64,000 nt of DNA, from positions 139,079 through 203,078 of the forward strand of contig DIBR01000034.1 in the NCBI GenBank assembly GCA_002415025.1, given 5' to 3'. Below the pieces are notes generated by a model. The model saw nothing but the letters and a program-made list of their open reading frames with translations. It was not told where the DNA came from and did no database searches. The DNA comes from Spongiibacteraceae bacterium UBA5047 (GTDB lineage: Bacteria > Pseudomonadota > Gammaproteobacteria > Pseudomonadales > Spongiibacteraceae). The position numbers and the translations under genes are program-made. Shown piece by piece: positions 27,193-37,950 of the stretch. How positions within the stretch are numbered: the stretch's first letter is position 1; every line of letters starts with the position of its first letter.

Positions 27193-28022
27193 GCCTCGCG
27201 CGCAGCTGGGCTGGCACGCGGCGCTACCGGCTTCGACACCATTGGCCACAACAACTCTTCCGCCCAGTGCAAACGCCCGGAATGCGGCAAGCCAATGCGC
27301 GTTTGTGCTTGATGCGGAATTTTCCCGGTTCCAAACAGGGTATCCCAAAGAAAGAACACCACTGCGTAATTGCCCCTTGAATGAGCTTCGCGGCCCATCC
27401 CGTGGTGGGCATGATGTGTGTCCGGCGTGGTAATCACCTTTCTGACGACTGCCCACACCGGCCGAATGGCCGGCACCTTTTCCCACAGCCACAAATCCCA
27501 GCGGCTGCTCATGTGAGTCACTACATTCACGGTAAACGTCACGGCGGTGATCGCAAAGTAGACTTCCATTTGCCCCATATACACCAGCAGGGCCGCAATC
27601 CACGACTGTGGCAGCAGCAATGTCCAGAAGACGTTATAGCGAAACACCAAGCCCACATTCATGGCGGTGCCGCTGTGGTGGGTGCGGTGCAGCTTCCACA
27701 GCCAGCGCCACTCATGGGCATAGCGGTGCAACCAGTAATGCAGAAAGTCTTCAAGCAGAATAAAGGCGATGAAGGCCGGCCAGAACGGCCAATGTGACCA
27801 GCTACCGGCGGAGTCGGGCAACAGCGTGATAAGCGCCCAGCCACTGAGTGCGCCCAATACCGGGCCGGAGAGCCCCACCTGAGCCATCAAGCCAGCCAGA
27901 CTGAAGATCGCGTCACGCCCCGGCTGACGGCTGCGATGGATACGCCCCCGCAGCAGCTCAAGCAGGTAGGCAGCCAAAAAAACACCAATAATAGTGAGGC
28001 CCAATTGTTGTTCGACGTTCAT
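27189..28022 (-). CDS. Sterol desaturase/fatty acid hydroxylase family protein
   Basis: Integral membrane di-iron enzyme of 277 aa. Its His boxes are HYWLH (95-99), HRTHH (112-116), a single His170 and HHAHH (203-207), in the order and spacing of the ERG3/CrtZ-type superfamily. About four to six hydrophobic helices frame them. Substrates in bacteria include sterols, carotenoids, ether lipids and ornithine lipids; none can be chosen here, although an oxidoreductase of carotenoid type lies at 56 kb. ATG 28022 has GGAG upstream. Confidence 0.88.
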   Translation of the reverse strand: MNVEQQLGLTIIGVFLAAYLLELLRGRIHRSRQPGRDAIFSLAGLMAQVGLSGPVLGALSGWALITLLPDSAGSWSHWPFWPAFIAFILLEDFLHYWLHRYAHEWRWLWKLHRTHHSGTAMNVGLVFRYNVFWTLLLPQSWIAALLVYMGQMEVYFAITAVTFTVNVVTHMSSRWDLWLWEKVPAIRPVWAVVRKVITTPDTHHAHHGMGREAHSRGNYAVVFFLWDTLFGTGKIPHQAQTRIGLPHSGRLHWAEELLWPMVSKPVAPRASPAAREA

Positions 28023-28081
28023 CCGGCGCTCCTGTCATGCCTGATTTGAGTGCAGGGTCAGGATAGGGGAGTCTCCAATAT

Positions 28082-28095
28082 AAAACAAGTGTTTT
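28082..28095. promoter_or_regulatory. Palindrome in the desaturase promoter region
   Basis: AAAACA and TGTTTT flank AG, within a longer AT-rich near-palindrome (about 28076-28101). It lies 60 bases upstream of the desaturase start. The A/T-rich, AAAC...GTTT shape recalls operators of fatty-acid-responsive TetR repressors such as PsrA, but AT-rich palindromes also occur by chance. Confidence 0.3.
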
Positions 28096-28205
28096 AATAT
28101 TAAGAAAGCACAATGTTTTCGCGAACGTCAGGCGTCAAAGATGGCGATGCGATGAGTGGGGATTAAAACGGGAGGAAGGTTTTAGCCTGAGACGGCCGCC
28201 ACCTC

Positions 28206-28796
28206 TCAATGATCGAACAAGTGTCCCAGCTTGCCCGCCTTTGTCGCCAGATAGCGCGCATTGTGGGGGTTTTCACCGGTACGCAGCGGCAGGCGCTCAA
28301 CAACTTCAATGCCGTGTTCTGTCAGGGCATCCACCTTGCGGGGGTTATTGGTCATCAAGCGCAGACGCGTAATGCCGAGCTTGCTGCACATGACCTTGCA
28401 GATACTGTAATCGCGCATATCCGCGTGGAAACCCAGCCGCTCATTCGCTTCTACCGTGTCAGCGCCTTCATCCTGCAACTTGTAGGCACGGATCTTGTTA
28501 AGCAAGCCAATGCCCCGGCCTTCCTGGCGCAGATAAAACAGGGCGCCACGGCCCTCCTCGGCTATTTTCTGCAGGGCTGCCTGCAATTGCGAGCCGCAGT
28601 CACAGCGCATACTGAACAGGGCATCGCCGGTCAAACACTCGGAATGCACCCGCCCGAGAACCGGCAGATCCGTGCTGACATCGCCCAGCGTGAGCACAAT
28701 ATGCTCTTTTTGATTTTCGACATCCTCAAAACCATGCATATCAAACACCGCCCAGGGCGTGGGCAGTTTCGAGGATTCGACGAATCGTAGGGACAC
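28206..28796 (-). CDS. ribA: GTP cyclohydrolase II
   Basis: First committed enzyme of riboflavin synthesis, 196 aa, opening GTP to the pyrimidine intermediate. The zinc ligands are Cys54, Cys65 and Cys67 in [36 protein letters not shown] and [10 protein letters not shown] follow. GTG 28796 with GGAG at good spacing gives [15 protein letters not shown], which aligns with E. coli RibA; an upstream TTG is less likely. It lies far from the main rib operon, whose RibBA has a decayed cyclohydrolase domain, so this gene must supply the activity. Confidence 0.95.
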   Translation of the reverse strand: MSLRFVESSKLPTPWAVFDMHGFEDVENQKEHIVLTLGDVSTDLPVLGRVHSECLTGDALFSMRCDCGSQLQAALQKIAEEGRGALFYLRQEGRGIGLLNKIRAYKLQDEGADTVEANERLGFHADMRDYSICKVMCSKLGITRLRLMTNNPRKVDALTEHGIEVVERLPLRTGENPHNARYLATKAGKLGHLFDH

Positions 28797-28973
28797 TGAA
28801 AGCTCCAGCAAATTTCGGGAGGCGCAATTCTAGCTTGAATGAGAGCTGAATTCGACCGCAAATGCGAGACTGACCCGCCCGCGGCGCCTGTGACTTATGC
28901 CCGCCTGCGAGCTGGCACAATGCAGATCGGCTTAGGCGCAGCGCAGCCGGCGCCAAATCATCTCCGGCCCGCC

Positions 28974-29609
28974 TTAATAACGCGCCTTGAGGGTGAGAAT
29001 ATTGTCTTTTTCCTGCATATCCACGTGTTCAAGGTAACTCATACCCAAAAGCACCTGCTCCGGATAATTGCCTTCAATCACCACCGCCGGCACATGGTGG
29101 GCAACAATCCCGCCAACTGCCACCGAATTCAGCTGCACCCGATAAGCAGGTGCCCTGCCGCTGGCCGTAGATACCATCGCCTTCTGGCCACGCTGGTAGT
29201 TGATTCCCAACTGCCTGGCGTGGCCCGCACTCATGGCCATTAAATTTGCGCCGGTATCAAGTAGCGCCGTGATCTGGCGGCCGTTAACCTGCACCGTGGT
29301 AATGTACTTGAGCTGGGTATTGCGATGAAGGGTCACCTCCTTCGCTTCGTTTTGCCGGTAGTTTGCGCTGATTCGGGAGCTCAGGGTCAGCTCCTGGCGC
29401 TCACCCTTGAATTCGACAATGGCCCGGTCAGGGTTGGCAGACAACAAGGTTACGCCACCGAATGACTGCCCTTCTCTCAGCAATTTTTGCTGGCCATCTA
29501 CCTGCACATAAGCCGAGCCCTGAAACAGGGCCTTCACCTGAACATCGGCCATCGCAACGCCCGCCAGCGCCCATAGCACGAGCAGGCCCGGCAATCGCCA
29601 GCTGTTCAC
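28974..29609 (-). CDS. Retropepsin-like (clan AA) aspartic protease
   Basis: Protein of 211 aa with an N-terminal signal or anchor (about 6-20) and a single retroviral-type protease domain, active-site motif LLDTGA at 116-121. The downstream stretch VHHVPAVV/LLGMSYLEHVDM fits the TIGR02281 family, whose members probably dimerise in the periplasm. The GTG start overlaps the TGA stop of thiDE (GTGA), so translation is coupled. The substrate is unknown; a link with thiamine metabolism is not obvious. Confidence 0.85.
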   Translation of the reverse strand: MNSWRLPGLLVLWALAGVAMADVQVKALFQGSAYVQVDGQQKLLREGQSFGGVTLLSANPDRAIVEFKGERQELTLSSRISANYRQNEAKEVTLHRNTQLKYITTVQVNGRQITALLDTGANLMAMSAGHARQLGINYQRGQKAMVSTASGRAPAYRVQLNSVAVGGIVAHHVPAVVIEGNYPEQVLLGMSYLEHVDMQEKDNILTLKARY

Positions 29610-31096
29610 TGGGTGACGCCATCCGCTTTTTGATGCAGCGCTAACAGCTCGGCCACAGTTGCCTCCACATCCTGAGACTCGGTGATGGCACTGATCATCG
29701 CACAACTGCCCACGCCTGTCGCGAGCACATCACGGGCGCGACGCGCATCAATCCCGCCAATCGCAGTCAGCGTATAGTGTTCTCCCAACAGCGCAACCCA
29801 CTTCTTGAGCTGACCGATACCTTGCGGGCTGAACGGCATGACCTTACTCGTTGTCGGGAATATCGGCCCCAGCGCGATGTAGCTCGGTTTGACGTTGTGT
29901 GCGGTGGCGATCTCAAAGTAGCTATGGGTACTCACCCCCAAACGCAAACCCGCGCTTCGAATGGCGGCGATATCAGCGGTGAGCAAATCTTCCTGCCCCA
30001 GATGAACGCCGTAGGCATCGGCAGCAATGGCCTCCTGCCAATAATCATTGATAAACAAGCGCGCCTTGTATTTCTGGCTCGCAGCGACCGCTTGCTGAAT
30101 TTCCGCCTGCAGTGCCTCGCCGGTTTTGTCTTTCACACGCAGCTGAATAGTATTCACACCCAATTCGAGCAGGCGCTCAACCCAGGCGGCGCTGTCCACC
30201 ACCGGATACAGACCCAGCGGGCCGCCACAATCAGGAAAGGCCTGAGCCGAGTGCTGACGCAAGCTGTGGTTCACGGACGGCAAATCCCAGTGGTGCGTTG
30301 GCCACCCCATATGCGCCACGGCACCGGGCCCGCCGCCAATCTGGGAAGATAGGCGCAGCCCCTGTGTGACATAAGCTTTGGCGAGCACCAACGCATCGGG
30401 CAAGGCGTACCCCCGCGCCACGGCCGCCGCAATGGCTGCCGAAAGCGTGCAACCCGAGCCGTGGCTGTTAACGGTTTCGACATTACGCCCGTGCAGCCAG
30501 AAACCACGCTCGCCATCCGTCCAGTAATCCAGTCTCTCGCTGTTGAGTGCGGGAAAGTGACCGCCGGTAATCAATACCGAACGTGCACCCAGAGCGACAA
30601 TTTCCTTTGCCCCCTGCTCGACATCGTCCAGCCCTCGCAACTGCCGGCCCAACAAGGCCTCGGCCTCATTGCGGTTGGGTGTAAGCAAATCGACCCGGGG
30701 CAGCAATTTCTCGCGCACCAGTTGCGTCGCTTCGCCGCTTAACAGTGAGTCGCCACTACTGGCGCGAATCACCGGGTCACACACAACAAACCCGCTGTAG
30801 TCGTCGAGGTATTTGATTACCATCTCAACGACTTCTTCACTGGCCATCATGCCTAACTTGATCGCGTTCGCAGGTAAATCGCTATCCAGCGCATTGATTT
30901 GCGCGGCCAGTGCACGGCGCGGTGTAACCGCAACGTAGCCCACGGCGAAACTGTTCTGCGCCGTAATGGCCGTAATCACGGTACACCCGTGAACCGCAAA
31001 ATCCTGGAAGGTAGCGAGATCCGCCTGAATGCCCGCGCCACCGCCTGAATCCGAGCCAGCGATACTCCAGACAATGGGTTTACTTTGTGATGCCAT
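29606..31096 (-). CDS. thiDE: Fused HMP-phosphate kinase / thiamine-phosphate synthase
   Basis: Bifunctional enzyme of 496 aa. Residues about 5-265 are ThiD (SIAGSDSGGGAGIQADL, CDPVIRASSGDSLL, NSHGSGCTLSAAIAA); about 295-490 are ThiE (LYPVVDS, TIQLRVKDK, FINDYWQEAIAADAYGVHLGQ, YIALGPIFPTTSK, TAIGGI). It phosphorylates HMP-P and joins the product to the thiazole phosphate. Fused ThiD-ThiE proteins are known in several bacteria. It lies in the TPP-controlled thi operon, downstream of an inserted LOG-family gene. Confidence 0.95.
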   Translation of the reverse strand: MASQSKPIVWSIAGSDSGGGAGIQADLATFQDFAVHGCTVITAITAQNSFAVGYVAVTPRRALAAQINALDSDLPANAIKLGMMASEEVVEMVIKYLDDYSGFVVCDPVIRASSGDSLLSGEATQLVREKLLPRVDLLTPNRNEAEALLGRQLRGLDDVEQGAKEIVALGARSVLITGGHFPALNSERLDYWTDGERGFWLHGRNVETVNSHGSGCTLSAAIAAAVARGYALPDALVLAKAYVTQGLRLSSQIGGGPGAVAHMGWPTHHWDLPSVNHSLRQHSAQAFPDCGGPLGLYPVVDSAAWVERLLELGVNTIQLRVKDKTGEALQAEIQQAVAASQKYKARLFINDYWQEAIAADAYGVHLGQEDLLTADIAAIRSAGLRLGVSTHSYFEIATAHNVKPSYIALGPIFPTTSKVMPFSPQGIGQLKKWVALLGEHYTLTAIGGIDARRARDVLATGVGSCAMISAITESQDVEATVAELLALHQKADGVTQ

Positions 31097-31175
31097 TCAG
31101 AGGTCCTTAGCGGCTTAATTGCCTCGTTATAGTTATCAATACAGCGCCGGGCGCAGATGAACTGCCAGCAGCAAG

Positions 31176-32072
31176 TTAGTACCCGCAATGTTGCCGAATA
31201 ATACTCCAGGCCTGATCTGCCGATTCCACATAAGAGAACAGGTCCAGGTCTTCTTCGCTTATCATGCCCTGATCTACCAGCTCGTCAAAGTTAATCACGC
31301 TCTGCCAAAAGCTTTTACCGAACACAAGAACCGGCAGACTTTTCACTTTCTGGGTTTGCAGCAGCGTCAGCGCTTCAAAAAACTCATCCAGCGTCCCAAA
31401 GCCGCCGGGAAACACGACCAGTGCTTTCGCGCGCATCAGGAAATGCATTTTGCGCAGCGCAAAGTAGTGAAAACGAAAACTCAGATCGGGGGTGATCCAG
31501 GCATTGGGGCGCTGCTCGTGCGGCAACACAATATTTAAACCGATACTCTCGCCACCAACGTCATCGGCGCCGCGATTCGCCGCCTCCATAATGCCCGGCC
31601 CACCGCCGGTCATCACATGCAACCTGGGCTTTTCAGCATCTTTTGCATCTTGCGCAATCAGCGCCGCCAGCTTGCGCGCCTCATCATAGTAATGGCTGAT
31701 TGCGCGCCGATTCTTCGCCACCTTGAGCAGCTTTACCAAACCCGCATTGTCTACGTCTGCCGCCAACGCTGCTTCTGCAAGAGCAAATTCACGCTCGGCC
31801 TCTGAAGGCTCGGGAATGCGTGCGCTGCCAAAAATAACGACCGTTGCATCGATCTCTCGCTCCTGCATCGCCATTTCCGGCTTGAGCAGCTCAAGTTGCA
31901 GGCGCACCGGCCGCAACTCGTTTTGCAGCATAAAATCTTCGTCAGTAAAGGCCAGCCGATAGGAAGATGATGCCGTTTGCGGGGTTTCAGCAATGTCGCG
32001 TGCGTAACCTGCATCTTCGGCTGCCGACGGAAATGCAACATTGCCAAAACCGCGCTTGTCTTTTTTACTCAT
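31176..32072 (-). CDS. LOG-family (lysine decarboxylase-like) protein
   Basis: Rossmann-like protein of 298 aa with the LOG motifs GGGPGIMEAANRGA and PGGFGTLDEFFEAL, that is the nucleotide-binding and phosphoribohydrolase residues. It belongs to the longer bacterial type with an N-terminal helical extension (about 1-75). The family releases bases from nucleoside monophosphates, or makes cytokinins in plants; E. coli PpnN is a distant relative. Its place between thiG and thiDE is unusual and could mean a salvage role near the HMP pathway, or chance. Confidence 0.88.
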   Translation of the reverse strand: MSKKDKRGFGNVAFPSAAEDAGYARDIAETPQTASSSYRLAFTDEDFMLQNELRPVRLQLELLKPEMAMQEREIDATVVIFGSARIPEPSEAEREFALAEAALAADVDNAGLVKLLKVAKNRRAISHYYDEARKLAALIAQDAKDAEKPRLHVMTGGGPGIMEAANRGADDVGGESIGLNIVLPHEQRPNAWITPDLSFRFHYFALRKMHFLMRAKALVVFPGGFGTLDEFFEALTLLQTQKVKSLPVLVFGKSFWQSVINFDELVDQGMISEEDLDLFSYVESADQAWSIIRQHCGY

Positions 32073-32105
32073 GGGCGAACATCTCCGAATACGCCTACCT
32101 TACAA

Positions 32106-32894
32106 CTAACTCTGGTGCCAGAATGGCATTCCCAGTGTGGGGGTGCTTGGACTTGCGGTTTGCCGCTCGGGCATCGCGCCCGCCAGACAGGCACTGCGCC
32201 CGGCGAGCAAGGCATGACGAAAAGCTTCTGCCATACGCACCGGCTCATTGGCCTGCGCAACGGCGGTATTGAGCAGAATCCCATCGTAACCCAACTCAAG
32301 CGCCATCACCGCATGGGACGGCTTGCCAATGCCCGCATCCACAATCAGCGGCATATCCGGTATACGTTCGCGAATGGTCTGTAGATTATAGGGGTTCATC
32401 AATCCGCGACCGGTACCAATGGGGGAACCCCAGGGCATCAGCACTTCACAACCCACATCGCGCAATCGCTGGCAGATAACCAGATCGTCGGTGCAATAGG
32501 GGAAAACCTTGAAACCGAGGCCGGTTAGTTTCTCAGCCGCTTCAACGGTAGCAATGGGGTCTGGTTGCAAGTTGTAGTCATCACCAATGACCTCCAGTTT
32601 GATCCAGTCGGTTTCAAACATCTCACGGCTCATCTGTGCGAGCGTCACCGCTTCTTTCACGCTGTGGCAGCCTGCGGTATTGGGCAGCAAGGTTTTGTTG
32701 AGCTTTTGAATATGGGTCCACAGGCTTTGGCCGCCGGCTTCTTCTGGTGATTGTCGGCGCAAACCGACGGTAATAATTTCTGCACCAGAGGCCGCAATGG
32801 CATCACTCATCACCTGCGGCGAAGGGTACAGTGCGCTACCAATAAGGAGGCGGCTATTGAAGGTGGCGCCGTAGAGGGTCCAGGTGTCTGACAT
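32106..32894 (-). CDS. thiG: Thiazole synthase
   Basis: TIM-barrel enzyme of 262 aa that builds the thiazole ring from deoxyxylulose phosphate, dehydroglycine and ThiS thiocarboxylate. Recognised by [60 protein letters not shown] and [14 protein letters not shown] 32894 has a modest AGG-type site. A REP-like doublet separates it from thiS, so read-through or mRNA processing may set its level. Confidence 0.97.
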   Translation of the reverse strand: MSDTWTLYGATFNSRLLIGSALYPSPQVMSDAIAASGAEIITVGLRRQSPEEAGGQSLWTHIQKLNKTLLPNTAGCHSVKEAVTLAQMSREMFETDWIKLEVIGDDYNLQPDPIATVEAAEKLTGLGFKVFPYCTDDLVICQRLRDVGCEVLMPWGSPIGTGRGLMNPYNLQTIRERIPDMPLIVDAGIGKPSHAVMALELGYDGILLNTAVAQANEPVRMAEAFRHALLAGRSACLAGAMPERQTASPSTPTLGMPFWHQS

Positions 32895-32912
32895 AATGCT
32901 ACCTATAATTTG

Positions 32913-32969
32913 TTCGCCTGCAGGGCAGGCTCCTACATTGTGACCGTGGGAGCCTGCCCTGCAGGCGAA
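32913..32969. repeat. REP-like doublet between thiS and thiG
   Basis: Two 24-base arms (32913-32936 and 32946-32969) face each other around nine bases and match at 23 of 24 positions. Each arm holds an internal hairpin GCCTGCCCTGCAGGC, preceded by GTGGGA (GTAGGA in the left arm) and followed by GAA. The GTRGGAGC head and GCGAA tail recall the REP sequences of Pseudomonas-type genomes, arranged as a BIME. A second doublet lies 220 bases on. Confidence 0.85.
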
Positions 32970-32974
32970 TGGTG

Positions 32975-33178
32975 TTAACCGCCCTGCACCGGCGCAACCA
33001 CGTCAATTCGGTCGCCGGCGTTCAGGCATACGCTGCCATAACTTGAGCGTGGCACAAAATCTTCATTCACTGCCACGGCCACACGCTGGCATTCAAAACC
33101 CCACTCAGCTAAAAGTTCCGCGAGGGGCTTCTCCGCCTCCACGCATTTGGGCTCGTTGTTGACGCTAATATCGATCAT
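32975..33178 (-). CDS. thiS: Sulfur carrier protein ThiS
   Basis: Ubiquitin-like protein of 67 aa ending in Gly-Gly, which is adenylated and thiocarboxylated to donate sulfur to ThiG. The segment [17 protein letters not shown] and the end DVVAPVQGG are typical. It is flanked on both sides by REP-like doublets within the thi operon, an unusual setting for so small a gene. Confidence 0.95.
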   Translation of the reverse strand: MIDISVNNEPKCVEAEKPLAELLAEWGFECQRVAVAVNEDFVPRSSYGSVCLNAGDRIDVVAPVQGG

Positions 33179-33191
33179 GCTATTTTCTCTA

Positions 33192-33256
33192 TTCGCTTGC
33201 AGGGCAAGCTCCTACAGCGTGTTGTATTACCCGTGGGAGCCAGCCCTGCAGGCGAA
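33192..33256. repeat. REP-like doublet at the thiO-thiS junction
   Basis: Arms at 33192-33215 and 33233-33256 are inverted around 17 bases and share the architecture of the doublet at 32913. The left arm has a perfect hairpin GCTTGCAGGGCAAGC; the right arm reads GCCAGCCCTGCAGGC. The right arm is translated as part of thiO, giving its last codons (FACRAGSH) just before the stop. Confidence 0.82.
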
Positions 33257-34351
33257 GGATGCCAGCTCAGTTACAAAAGCTAACTCCTGCTGTCCTTCGA
33301 AAGCGCCTAATGCAGACTCCAGTACTGTTGGCGCAAGCAAATACCCATGCCGGTACAGTCCGTTAATCTGTATCAAACCATCGCGTACACGTATCTGCGG
33401 CAAGTTATTCGTCAGGGCCGGCCGACAACGCGCAAAGCTGTTTACGATATGTGCCTCGGCAAAACCGGAATGAACACTGTACAACGCCGACAACAACTCC
33501 AGCTCCGAGCGCACGGTCACGGGCGTCTGGGATTCACTTTCAATTTCTGTTGCCCCCACCACATAAAGGTTGCCGGGTTTGGGGGTGATGTACAAATGGT
33601 AGCGCGGGTGCATCAATCTGACAGGGCGACTCAGCTTCACTTCCGGCGCTTCCACCCACAGAATTTCTCCGCGTACCCCGCGCACTTCCGGCCAGTCCGG
33701 TTTGGATCCCAGCCCACGGCAGTCCAGCACCCAATCAAATTTTTCGATTGCCTGCGCTGTCTGTATCTCACCAGCCACGACGCTTTGTACCGGGCAATTT
33801 GGCTGCCAGACGCCACCACCGGCAACAATCGCGTCATGCAAGGCAACAAGCAGTGCGCGATTATCAAGGCAGCCTTCACCCGCCAGCCATAAACCTTGTC
33901 GAAAACTGTGTGGCAGTTCCGGCTCCAGCGCTTCAATACCGGCCCTGTCGAGAGACTGCACATTGCCGTCGTCGCCCACCGCTGCACGCAGTTTCCGGGA
34001 AAAATGCGAGAGATTGGCGCGATCAAGCTCGTGAGCGACAACCACGGAACCCGCATCATTTAGCTGCACCGGGTGCGCGCTGTTTTCGCCCAACTGCTGC
34101 AACAACGCCTTCCAGCCCGCAAGCGCGTTGCGGCTCATCGCAAACAGTTCGGCACCGCTGGTCACCGCTTCGCTGTAGGGCGCGAGCATGGCTGCGGCAA
34201 CAAAGGCAGCACTCTGTTCGCCGCTCGCCGGCCCCGCGTCGAACACCGTTACCCGATGTCCACGGCGCAGAAGTTGCCAGGCCATCAGGCGGCCCATGAG
34301 CCCACCACCGGCAACGCCGATGCTTTGGGGGGCAGACGCAAAATCAGCCAT
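33227..34351 (-). CDS. thiO: Glycine oxidase ThiO
   Basis: FAD enzyme of 374 aa that oxidises glycine to the imine used by ThiG. The dinucleotide fold is GVAGGGLMGRLMAWQLLRRG near the start; DCRGLGSK, GVRGEILWVEAP, VVGATE and NGLYRHGYLLAPTV are typical of ThiO/DAAO. I prefer ATG 34351; a TTG at 34387 overlapping the thiC stop is possible. The last eight or nine residues are encoded by a REP arm, so the natural C-terminus was probably altered by insertion of that element without harm to the fold. Confidence 0.93.
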   Translation of the reverse strand: MADFASAPQSIGVAGGGLMGRLMAWQLLRRGHRVTVFDAGPASGEQSAAFVAAAMLAPYSEAVTSGAELFAMSRNALAGWKALLQQLGENSAHPVQLNDAGSVVVAHELDRANLSHFSRKLRAAVGDDGNVQSLDRAGIEALEPELPHSFRQGLWLAGEGCLDNRALLVALHDAIVAGGGVWQPNCPVQSVVAGEIQTAQAIEKFDWVLDCRGLGSKPDWPEVRGVRGEILWVEAPEVKLSRPVRLMHPRYHLYITPKPGNLYVVGATEIESESQTPVTVRSELELLSALYSVHSGFAEAHIVNSFARCRPALTNNLPQIRVRDGLIQINGLYRHGYLLAPTVLESALGAFEGQQELAFVTELASFACRAGSHG

Positions 34352-34383
34352 CGTACCCACTCGCCATAAACGCCCGTCCAGCG

Positions 34384-36303
<1,920 letters not shown>

Positions 36304-36366
36304 CTATGCAGGGACTTTAACGGGCGGGAACACAAGAGGCAGCGAGACTGGAGCTGCGAAAAGACG

Positions 36367-36452
36367 TTCTTGTTCCCTACGCCGGCATTACCCAGGTCAG
36401 GTTCAGCGGGTTAATCTCAGCCTGAGCAGTTTCGCCCGGGCACCCCGACAAG
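36367..36452 (-). ncRNA. TPP riboswitch (THI element)
   Basis: On the minus strand the sequence shows GGGGTGCC, then CTGAGA (in GGCTGAGATTAACCC), TGAACCTGA, CTGGGTAATGCCGGCG and TAGGGAA, in the order and spacing of the THI box. It senses thiamine diphosphate and lowers thiC operon expression. About 100 bases separate it from the thiC ATG; I see no T-rich terminator hairpin there, so control of ribosome access is more likely than attenuation. Confidence 0.95.
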
Positions 36453-36526
36453 AAGGGAAAGTGTAGTCCTTCGCAGAAGCACTAGCAACCGCGATGGCAG
36501 AAACGGGAATTGACTCTCACAGTCAC

Positions 36527-36997
36527 TTAAACGGCGAACGCCAGCCCAAGCTGGAGCAAAACGGCGGCAAAAACACCGGCCAGAACATCGTCGATCATAA
36601 TGCCGAATCCGCCGTGTACCTGCTTATCCAGCCATTTGATGGGCCAGGGCTTGGCAATATCAAAGAGGCGAAACAGGACAAAGCCGGCCAATATCCACAC
36701 CGGCTCTGCGGGCACCGCGCACATTGCTATCCAGAAGCCGACGAATTCATCCCAGACGATGCTGCCGTCGTCGTGCACGCCCATGGCTTTTGCCGTGTAG
36801 CCACAGCAGAACACACCAAAGAGGAATGCCAGCACCAGAACCCCGGCATAAGGCAGCAGAGGCAACTGCTGCAGCAGTAGCCACAGGGGGATCGCCATCA
36901 CGGTACCAACGGTACCGGGCGCTTTCGGCGACAGCCCGGAACCAAAACCGAAACTGGCCAGATGAACGGGGTTTTTACAAAGGGCGTAACGGTTCAT
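36527..36997 (-). CDS. pgpA: Phosphatidylglycerophosphatase A
   Basis: Inner-membrane phosphatase of 156 aa producing phosphatidylglycerol. Family marks are FGFGSGLSPKAPGTVGT near the start, WDEFVGFWI, and FRLFDIAKPWPIKWLDK with GGFGIMIDDVLAG. About three to four hydrophobic helices. Its ATG overlaps the thiL stop, so it ends the nrdR-rib-nusB-thiL-pgpA block. Confidence 0.95.
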   Translation of the reverse strand: MNRYALCKNPVHLASFGFGSGLSPKAPGTVGTVMAIPLWLLLQQLPLLPYAGVLVLAFLFGVFCCGYTAKAMGVHDDGSIVWDEFVGFWIAMCAVPAEPVWILAGFVLFRLFDIAKPWPIKWLDKQVHGGFGIMIDDVLAGVFAAVLLQLGLAFAV

Positions 36998-37944
36998 GAG
37001 AAATGCCTGTAGCCTGAATAATGCGGGTCAACGAGCTTACCCTGCGCATCCCTGCACAGTATCCCGCTCTGTTCGCGAATATGCCCTATACAGGTCAATT
37101 GGACCTCGTGCTTTTGCGCCAAAGCCTGCAATGTCGTCAAGCTTGCGGAAGCACTGGTGAAGCAGAGCTGGTAGTCATCGCCGCCACTGAGGGCAAATTC
37201 GGTGGCGCGCTCGCGGCCACAACGCGTGATCAGCGCTTTCGATACTGGGAGACGGGTGATATCGATTTCAGCGCCGACACCGCTTGCTTGCAGAATATGC
37301 CCCAGATCAGCCAGCAAACCATCGGAGATATCGATGGCCGAATGCGCGACGCCAGCCAGCTCGCACCCAAATTGCAGGGGCGGCCGCGGATAGTAGTAGG
37401 CCTTTGAAAAAGGGTTGGCGTGCGAAGGCTGATCAAGATAATCCAGCGCCGCCCGGCCTTCGCCCAAGGTGCCACTGACCCAAACCTGATCACCGGCCTT
37501 CGCACCACTGCGCAGCAAGGCCCCGCCGCGGGCAACCTCACCCATCACCTGCACCGACAGTGTCAGCGGCCCGCGTGTGGTGTCGCCGCCCACCAGCGGA
37601 ATAGCAAAAGCCTCTGCCGCTGCGGCCAGCCCACTTGCAAAAGCCGCCAGCCAGGATTCGGCCACGTCCGGCAAGGTCAGGGCCAGACAGAAACCCACCG
37701 GCCTGGCGCCACAGGCCGCAAGGTCACTGACGGCGGCTGCGAGGCAGCGCCACCCCAAGCCGTGCGGGTCGGCATTTGCCGGGAAATGCACTGATTCCAC
37801 CATCGTATCGATGGAGGTACATAGCTCGGAGCCTGGAGACAGTGCCAGCACCGCACAGTCATCGCCGATGCCGGCGACGACTGCAGGGCTTGTGTTGAAA
37901 GGGGCGAAGTAGCGCTGGATCAACTCGAATTCGGAGAGCGCCAT
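36994..37944 (-). CDS. thiL: Thiamine-monophosphate kinase
   Basis: Enzyme of 316 aa making thiamine diphosphate from the monophosphate, the product of ThiDE. Recognised by GIGDDCAVL, DTMVESVHF, AAAVSDLAACGARP, GGDTTRG, AIDISDGLLADLGHI and LSGGDDYQLCFT. It lies between nusB and pgpA as in most gammaproteobacteria. Confidence 0.96.
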   Translation of the reverse strand: MALSEFELIQRYFAPFNTSPAVVAGIGDDCAVLALSPGSELCTSIDTMVESVHFPANADPHGLGWRCLAAAVSDLAACGARPVGFCLALTLPDVAESWLAAFASGLAAAAEAFAIPLVGGDTTRGPLTLSVQVMGEVARGGALLRSGAKAGDQVWVSGTLGEGRAALDYLDQPSHANPFSKAYYYPRPPLQFGCELAGVAHSAIDISDGLLADLGHILQASGVGAEIDITRLPVSKALITRCGRERATEFALSGGDDYQLCFTSASASLTTLQALAQKHEVQLTCIGHIREQSGILCRDAQGKLVDPHYSGYRHFS

Positions 37945-37950
37945 GGGAGA

